Position numbers and translations under genes: made by a program. Below the pieces are notes generated by a model, which was not told where the DNA came from, ran no database searches, and saw only the letters and a list, made by a program, of their open reading frames with translations. From Taxawa tesnikishii (nom. ined.) (lineage: Eukaryota; Ascomycota; Dothideomycetes; Dothideales): a DNA stretch of 64,000 bases. The stretch lies in NCBI GenBank assembly GCA_030247885.1, contig JAPDRO010000001.1, forward strand, positions 2,764,031 to 2,828,030, read 5' to 3'. Of this stretch, positions 58,132 through 64,000 are shown piece by piece; the first letter of the stretch is position 1; each line of letters starts with the position of its first letter.

Positions 58132-61100
58132 ATGGATGATTTTCATCGTCTCTTCCAAGTAGTCGCCCAGCACCGCATCCTTGTTTGCATCCATTGTCAG
58201 TATGCAGTCGTACCTTCGCAGCTCGCCAAACATCTTCGTGTGCATCACAAGCGTCTCAGCTTACAACAACGGCGGGACATTATTGCCAAAGTCGGGTCTT
58301 TTACCGAACTTGCGCAAGTCGAGGCAGATGTCATCTATCCAGCAGCAACAGAGCCTCCCGTAACGGGACTTCCGGTGTACTTCGACGGCTTGAAGTGTGG
58401 CGGGAAAGATGGCGAAGGCAGGCTTTGTCCCTATATATGCCGCACTCCGCGTGGCATGCAAGATCATTGTGAGCGGCAACACGGCTGGGTCAACGGACAG
58501 AAGCGAGGCGGCGATGCTCGTTTGAAGCAGGTCCATACCCACAACAAGCTGTGGTCTTGCGACCGCGCCTGTCAGCGTTTCTTCAAGGTCGGAAGCTGGC
58601 AGAGGTACTTCGAGGTCCAAGTAGCGGACCTGGAGATTTGCGGTCGGAGGCGAGCCGGTCACCAGCGTGACTTCTTCCGGACGCAAGAAGAAGACATCCT
58701 TCAGGCAGAGCGCGACGCCGCATCTGCGGCCAACCGTGTCCGCGGATTCGACGAGCATCGTTCTACCGTGGTACCATGGCTCAGAGAGACCGGCATCGTC
58801 GACCATGTCTGCGGCTTGAAGAAAGACGAGATCCGAGCAGCGATCGCCGTGCCCTCGCGAGACGAAGGATGTCCTCTGCGGACGATCGTCGATGCGATGG
58901 AGGACGTGCTCAGGGAGGCGCACGGCTGGTGTTTCGACGGACCCGACTGTATGCTCACTTGGCCATGTCGCGTCGTTCTCAGTCGGTTCCAGTCGTCGCA
59001 GGTCGAGTCGATTGGGAAGGTTCGGCCGTTCGATCCTTACAAGGAGCCCGGCACGCTCAAGGTCTACTTCAAGCTGGCGTCACAGTTCCTGTCGTACCTG
59101 GAGCGAGTGGCGATCTGTGACGAGTACCACTTCAGTGCTGACTCGGAGGAGACGATCCGGCCAGAGGACGTGATCGAACCGACGGACAAGCAAAGGGTGG
59201 TGTGGCATAACCTCCGTCGGTTAGCAGAACGGGGAGCGACGGGCACGGGTGAAGGGATCAAGGGCCAACTGAGAGATGGGCTGGTTGAGTTATGGATGCT
59301 CGTTATCCGTCACACTACCGGAGCCCGACGGTACCGCTCGCCAATAGTGAGCTTCTGCGCGATGCTAAGCATCAAGCCGTCTACGCAAGGCTGGATGGAA
59401 CCCGGCAACTTCAACAGCAGTCTGTCTGCGATGATATGGGTCGCGCAGCTGCTGATCTTCTATGACTGTGCTCGCAAAGAGCGGCAGGGTGGGGAGAAAC
59501 GCTCGCGCTCGTCAAGGAATGCTGTGAGAGTTATCTGCAGCAGACGGCCGAGACGCCGATGGGGAGATACTCCGCTGGCGCCTGTTGCTGTTTCGCATCT
59601 CGAAGGACAGCGTGGGTGATCATGAGGCCTGTTGGGACGAAAGCGAACAGGTCCTGACATACGAAGATACAGAGCTGCGTATGGACCAGATCCCCACGCT
59701 ACTGCTCTCCGAATACCGTGAGTGCGAACGGCTACTGTACGACGACTTGCTGCTGGGTCAGAAGGACCTACGCCGCATGCAGTCTTGGGCGCTTAGAGAT
59801 AGCGGCAACGTCGATACCGTCGGCTGGAGCTTGATCCAGCATCGTGACAACGCTCTCCTGCTGAGGGGACGGACAAAGCTCTGTTGGCCGCCGTTGAGCG
59901 TTCCGAGCAACTGTGCCGCCTTTTCCTTCAGCAAGACCGTCGATCAGCGAGCGGCTTCGTTTGGAGGGACAGTGCGCTAGCCGGCTACGAGGCAACTGTG
60001 CAGGAGTTCTTGAAACGCTTGTGTGTCCTCGTTCACATCAGTGGCGGTCAGCCCATCCGCGAAAGCGAGTTCTTCTCCATGACCTGGCGGAACACGCAAC
60101 GACGACGATCCATCACACTCCGCCACGATCGTGTCATGATACATGTCAAATACCACAAAGGTCAGCAGCAGACGGGCAGGTACAAGGAAAACATCCGGTT
60201 TCTCGCCAATCCGGTGGGCGACCTGTTGCTGGATTACCTCGTCTATGTCGTGCCGCTACGACAGGTCTTTCTGCGGCAGCAATCACCAAAGGCACTGCTC
60301 TCCTCGTTCTTGTGGGAGAAAGACGGAAGGTGTGGGGCGAAGGACGGTTGAGTCGTTGTCTGGAGGAAGCCAGTGCTCGGGCGTGCACACCCCGGCTTCA
60401 CGTTTCCAACTGGCGCCAGATGAGCGTGGCCATCGTCAAGACCAAGTTTGCGAGCAACATAGGCTGCTTCGAAGTCAACGAAGACGACGAGGACGCCGAG
60501 GAGATGGAGGAGGATATCCGAGCGATGACGAGACAGCGCAACCACAAGACACGCACGGTCAACAGGGCGTATGCCAATCAGACGGGAGCGACCTTCGGCA
60601 ACGTGTGGGACGGGCTGATCCGAATGGGACTTCGCGCGTCAACGTTGTGGCAGGACTTCTGGGGAGTGGAGACGATGCTAAAAGGCAAGAAGCGAAAGAG
60701 GGACGGAGAAGAGTGTCGACTGAAGGAACGACTTGCCAAGGGTGTCTATCGGCCCCGCAAACCGTGGTCGGCAGAGGCTCTGCTGGAAGGGCTCAGAAAG
60801 CTCTACGGCAACCAGAGAATGATGTGGAAATCGAGGGAGCAGGAACAGACCCTCACCACGATCATGTCGTGGACGGAGCAGGTGGTGGCCATCTTGCCAA
60901 CCGGAGCCGGAAAGAGCCTGTCCTTCATGTTGCCGTGTACGCTGCCTGATGCCGGGATCACCATCCTCATCGTGCCGCTCGTATCCCTTCGGGCAGACCT
61001 GCTTCGGCGGATACGGGAACTGAACATCGCTCACCTCGAATGGTTGCCGGGAGAAAGTCGAGAAGCATCGCTGATAATCGTCAGCGTTGAGGCTGCGGCC

Positions 61101-62563
61101 ACAACACACTTCACGAAATACGCACGAAGCCTGATCGTCCAGCAGAAACTCGATCGAATCGTGATCGACGAATGCCACCTGACGGTGACTGCCGTTGACT
61201 ACCGATCGAGCATCGTCGACCTTACTGCGGTCCGCAATCTCAGGACGCAGTTTGTCTACCTGACAGCCACACTGCCTCCGTCCATGAAGAGGAGTTTGAG
61301 GAGCGCAACTACCTCTACCGTCCGACAACCATCAGAGCATCGAGCAACCGACCCAACATATTCTACATGGTCCGCAGGGCAGACCCTCGCAAAGGCAGCC
61401 TTCTGGAGCAGAGTGCGGTCGAAGCGCAAGACGCGTGGCGCGACTCCGACCTGTTCGATCATTCCCGTGACAAGATCGTCCTATACGTCCGAACGTGTGA
61501 GGACGCGGACAGCCTGTGCCAACTGCTTGGTTGTGCTGCATACACCGCAAAGAGCGGAACGCCGGAACAGAAGAAGCTCATCGTTGATCGCTGGATCCAT
61601 ACCTCCGACCGCCCGTATCTCGTTGCCACGACCGCTCTTGCCGAAGGCTTCGACCACGCTCATGTACGTCTGGTCATGAACGTAGGGGAGCCGGACTCGT
61701 TGGTCACCTTCGCGCAGGAGTCGGGTCGGGCCGGCCGCGACGGGATGGAGGCGTACTCGATGGTTCTCCTGCCGGCGACGTGGCAGGCACAGCTCGAAGA
61801 CGACGTCGACGTCGGTTCGGAGCAGACGGGCAGCTGCAGGGACGACGTGTCACTTCGCAAGCGACGGGACAAGCAGGCCGTGCACAAGTACTTACGAGGC
61901 GAGCAATGTTTCCGAACTTCGCTGAGCGAACACCTCGATCTCGCTCAGCACCGAAGGTGGTGCATGCCGGAAGACGTGGCTTGCGACGTCTGCAAAGCGG
62001 CTCACGAGGATCCAATCGCAGCCTCGGACGCGACAAGACGGCAGACCGCCCACACCGGACTCGATCTCATCCAGCAAGAGCGGCTGCAGGCTCACTCCGA
62101 ACTTGTCAACTACCGTCTGGACCTGGCCAGCGTGCGCGGGACATGCTTGCTCTGCCGTGCGATGGACGAGGAATGGAAGCACGAGTTCTCCAAGTGTGCC
62201 CGGCGGCATGAGGTGTTTCACGAGCGCAGTCGAGTACGGCAGCGGCACGAGACACGCGGACGAAAGTGGTTGCGTCCGTACACGAGCTGCTTCTGGTGCC
62301 TAAACCCTCAGTCCATCTGCCAAAGGGCTGAGCTCAGCAAGACCAGTAAGGAAGAAGCGTGTGAGCACGGAGACGTGGTCCTGCCGCTCTGTTACGGGAT
62401 ATTCGTGAGCGCCGGAGGAGCCAGATGGCTAGAGGACCACTTCCGGCGCAGATTCGCCGGGGTGGAGGATTTCTTTGACTGGTTGGGAGAGGAGACAAGA
62501 TTTGGAGGCGGAATGGCGGTACAGGGAGTCAGAGTAGCGGCAAAGGCTTTATTGTCGTTCTAA
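58132..62563 (+). CDS. Telomere-linked RecQ-type helicase (TLH) with N-terminal zinc fingers and recombinase-like middle domain
   Basis: Subtelomeric DNA helicase family found beside fungal telomeres. The N-terminus has a C2H2-like finger of the DUF3505/OrsD type (CIHCQYAVVPSQLAKHLRVH) and a second CPYICRTPRGMQDHCERQH. A middle domain of about 250 residues precedes the helicase. Helicase motifs: Walker A LPTGAGKSLSF, Walker B/DECH box IVIDECH, motif III LTATLPP, motif VI QESGRAGRDG. A Cys-rich tail follows (CDVC, CLLC, CFWC). Five single-base losses break the frame, at GGGG 59491-59494, 59561-59564, 59864-59867, 60333-60336, and AA 61286-61287. With these restored it is 1,479 codons with no stop, so it may be functional. 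GC content is normal, so it has escaped the neighbouring RIP. It is transcribed towards the telomere. Confidence 0.88.
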
Positions 62564-62604
62564 GATAGCGAGGTCAGAGACAACTAATAGCAACGACCTA
62601 TAAG

Positions 62605-62707
62605 AAAAAACAGAAGAAGTAGTGAAGGAAAAAACAGAAGAAGTAGTGAAGGAAAAAACAGAAGAAGTAGTGAAGGAAAAAACAGAAGAAGTAGCGAAGG
62701 AAAAAAA
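62605..62707. repeat. 24 bp tandem repeat downstream of the helicase
   Basis: Four exact or near-exact copies of AAAAAACAGAAGAAGTAGTG-AAGG plus a partial fifth; the fourth copy has AGTAGCG. The unit length is a multiple of three but no start or frame supports coding. Confidence 0.85.
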
Positions 62708-63840
62708 TAGATAATAGCTTAAGAGGTAAATACGTTAGGTCCTTACTAGCTCCGACAAGCAAGAAGAGTCCTAACAAAAAGTAAACGCCTAATAATAAGT
62801 TAGTTAGAGTAGTTAAGAAGAAGTCTAATAGATAAGGAAAGTAACTTAGTTAAATAGACTTAAGCTAAGTTATAAAGAAGTTAAGAAAGAATCCTAAAGT
62901 ATAATAAAGTTCTTCTTAAACCTTAGGGATTATATAGGATAATATAGAACTAAGAGTTAGGGTTTAGATAAATAAGGGTAAAAAGTAAGTATATAAATGA
63001 AGAAGACGATAATCATAGAAAAGCTAAGTTTTAAAGAAAGGAACAATATTTCTCTATATAGGATTTTCAAAAAAAAAAAGGTAATATTTCTCTCTATAAC
63101 AAGTATAATATTTTAAAGAGAAAAAGATATATCTCTTAAGATAAAAAAAGATAAAAGAAAGAAAAAGAAAAACTAATAGATTTAATAGTAAAGTAAAAGA
63201 AATTAAAGTAAAATAGTGGAATATAAAAGAAAAAGGAGATTAGTTAAGAATAAGAGAAAAAAAGTAAAAAGGAAAGTAAAGTAAGGGAGGATAATATAAA
63301 AGAAAAAGAAGATAATAAAAAGAAAAGGTAATAAAAAGAGAAGGAATAAAATAAGTAAGTTAGAAAATAAGAGTTATAATAAGGAAGGAATAAAGAAAGA
63401 AAGTTTAAGTAATAGGGATATAATAATATAGAAATAGAATAAAAGTAAAAAATAGGAAAATAAGAAGAGATAAAATAAAAGAAAGAAAAGAAATAAAAGA
63501 AAAAAAGTTAAAATAAGAGATTTATAGTAAAAGATAAGGAGTAAAGTAATAGAGATATAGTAATATAAGAATGGAATAATAAATTAGTAGAGTTAAAGTA
63601 ATATTTAAAAAAGAATAAGAAAGTAATAAAAATATAGTAATAAAGTAATAAAATAATAAAGTAGTAAAGTAGTAAAGTAATAAAATAATAGAGTAATAAA
63701 ATAGTAGAGTAATAGAATAGTAGAGTAATAGAGTAGTAAAGTAATAAAGTAGTAGAGTAATAAGATATAAGAAGAATAAAAAAGTAGAGAGATAAAATAG
63801 AAAGAAAGAAATAAAGTAGAAAGAGAAAAAACATTGAAAA
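62708..63840. repeat. Subtelomeric purine-strand simple sequence
   Basis: After about 63000 the written strand is almost free of C and mostly A and G, broken by TA and GTA. Degenerate GTAATARA-type repeats fill about 63640-63770. Open frames on the complement consist only of Leu/Tyr/Phe/Ser runs and are artefacts of the skew. No gene is seen. Confidence 0.75.
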
Positions 63841-63934
63841 AGAGAGTGAGTGAGTGAGAGTAAGAATGAGTAAGAATAAGAGTGAGTGAGTGAGTGAGTG
63901 AGTGAGTGAGTGAGTGAGTGAGTGAGTGAGTGGG
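63841..63934. repeat. (GAGT)n tetranucleotide tract next to the telomere
   Basis: Interrupted GAGT/GTAA units to about 63880, then uninterrupted GAGT up to the first telomere repeat. Its place directly against TTAGGG marks the junction. Confidence 0.85.
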
Positions 63935-64000
63935 TTAGGGTTAGGGTTAGGGTTAGGGTTAGGGTTAGGGTTAGGGTTAGGGTTAGGGTTAGGGTTAGGG
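63935..64000 (+). repeat. Telomere, eleven TTAGGG repeats
   Basis: Perfect hexamer array running to the window end with the G-rich strand 5'-3' toward the right, the orientation expected for a right-hand chromosome end. Confidence 0.98.

Noticed and set aside
63508-63834. Minus-strand frame of Leu/Tyr/Phe/Ser runs
   Set aside because: It is produced by the purine-rich simple sequence and has no start context, domain or composition of a real protein.

Overview
The window is the end of a chromosome from a filamentous ascomycete, most likely a Dothideomycete (the clade is an inference). It finishes in eleven perfect TTAGGG repeats. Genes have 48-120 nt GT..AG introns with CTGAC/CTAAC branch sites, and the families are typical of Pezizomycotina (septation scaffold Nud1, PPG1, CSC1/TMEM63, HET domain). 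A telomere-linked RecQ helicase lies next to the telomere, behind an 11.8 kb block bearing the signature of repeat-induced point mutation (RIP).

Layout. 1-45.4 kb is gene-dense housekeeping DNA. It holds an unrecognised gene running off the left edge, NUD1, a small Myb-like gene, FIG4, TCP1 (CCT alpha), TYW1, a PQ-loop transporter, a secreted Ser/Thr-rich protein with three long related introns, XAP5, a TTC1-like TPR protein, a DHA2-type MFS transporter, UPF3, PPG1, a zinc alcohol dehydrogenase, a class II aldolase, a second MFS transporter, a HET fragment and CSC1. 45.8-57.7 kb is AT-rich, almost free of CA/TG dinucleotides, without ORFs, and contains two inverted copies of a 1.85 kb TA-flanked terminal-inverted-repeat transposon plus a small MITE-like inverted repeat. 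57.7-62.6 kb is a GC-normal island with the telomere-linked helicase and an upstream region carrying a triple 15-16 bp repeat and a telomere-motif palindrome. 62.6-64.0 kb is purine-strand simple sequence, a (GAGT)n tract and the telomere.

The core genes do not form a pathway. They are independent housekeeping functions: septation/spindle pole scaffold, PI(3,5)P2 turnover, protein folding, tRNA wybutosine synthesis, nonsense-mediated decay, PP2A-like signalling, osmosensitive channel and transport.

Two cross-cutting observations matter most. First, at least nine gene models are broken by losses of one base in short homopolymers, or two bases in CG tracts or a T run. When these are allowed for, every model closes to a whole number of codons, which points to uncorrected sequencing indels rather than pseudogenes. 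Second, three 253-274 nt introns in the Ser/Thr-rich gene share collinear sequence blocks and a conserved hairpin, the hallmark of introner-like elements.
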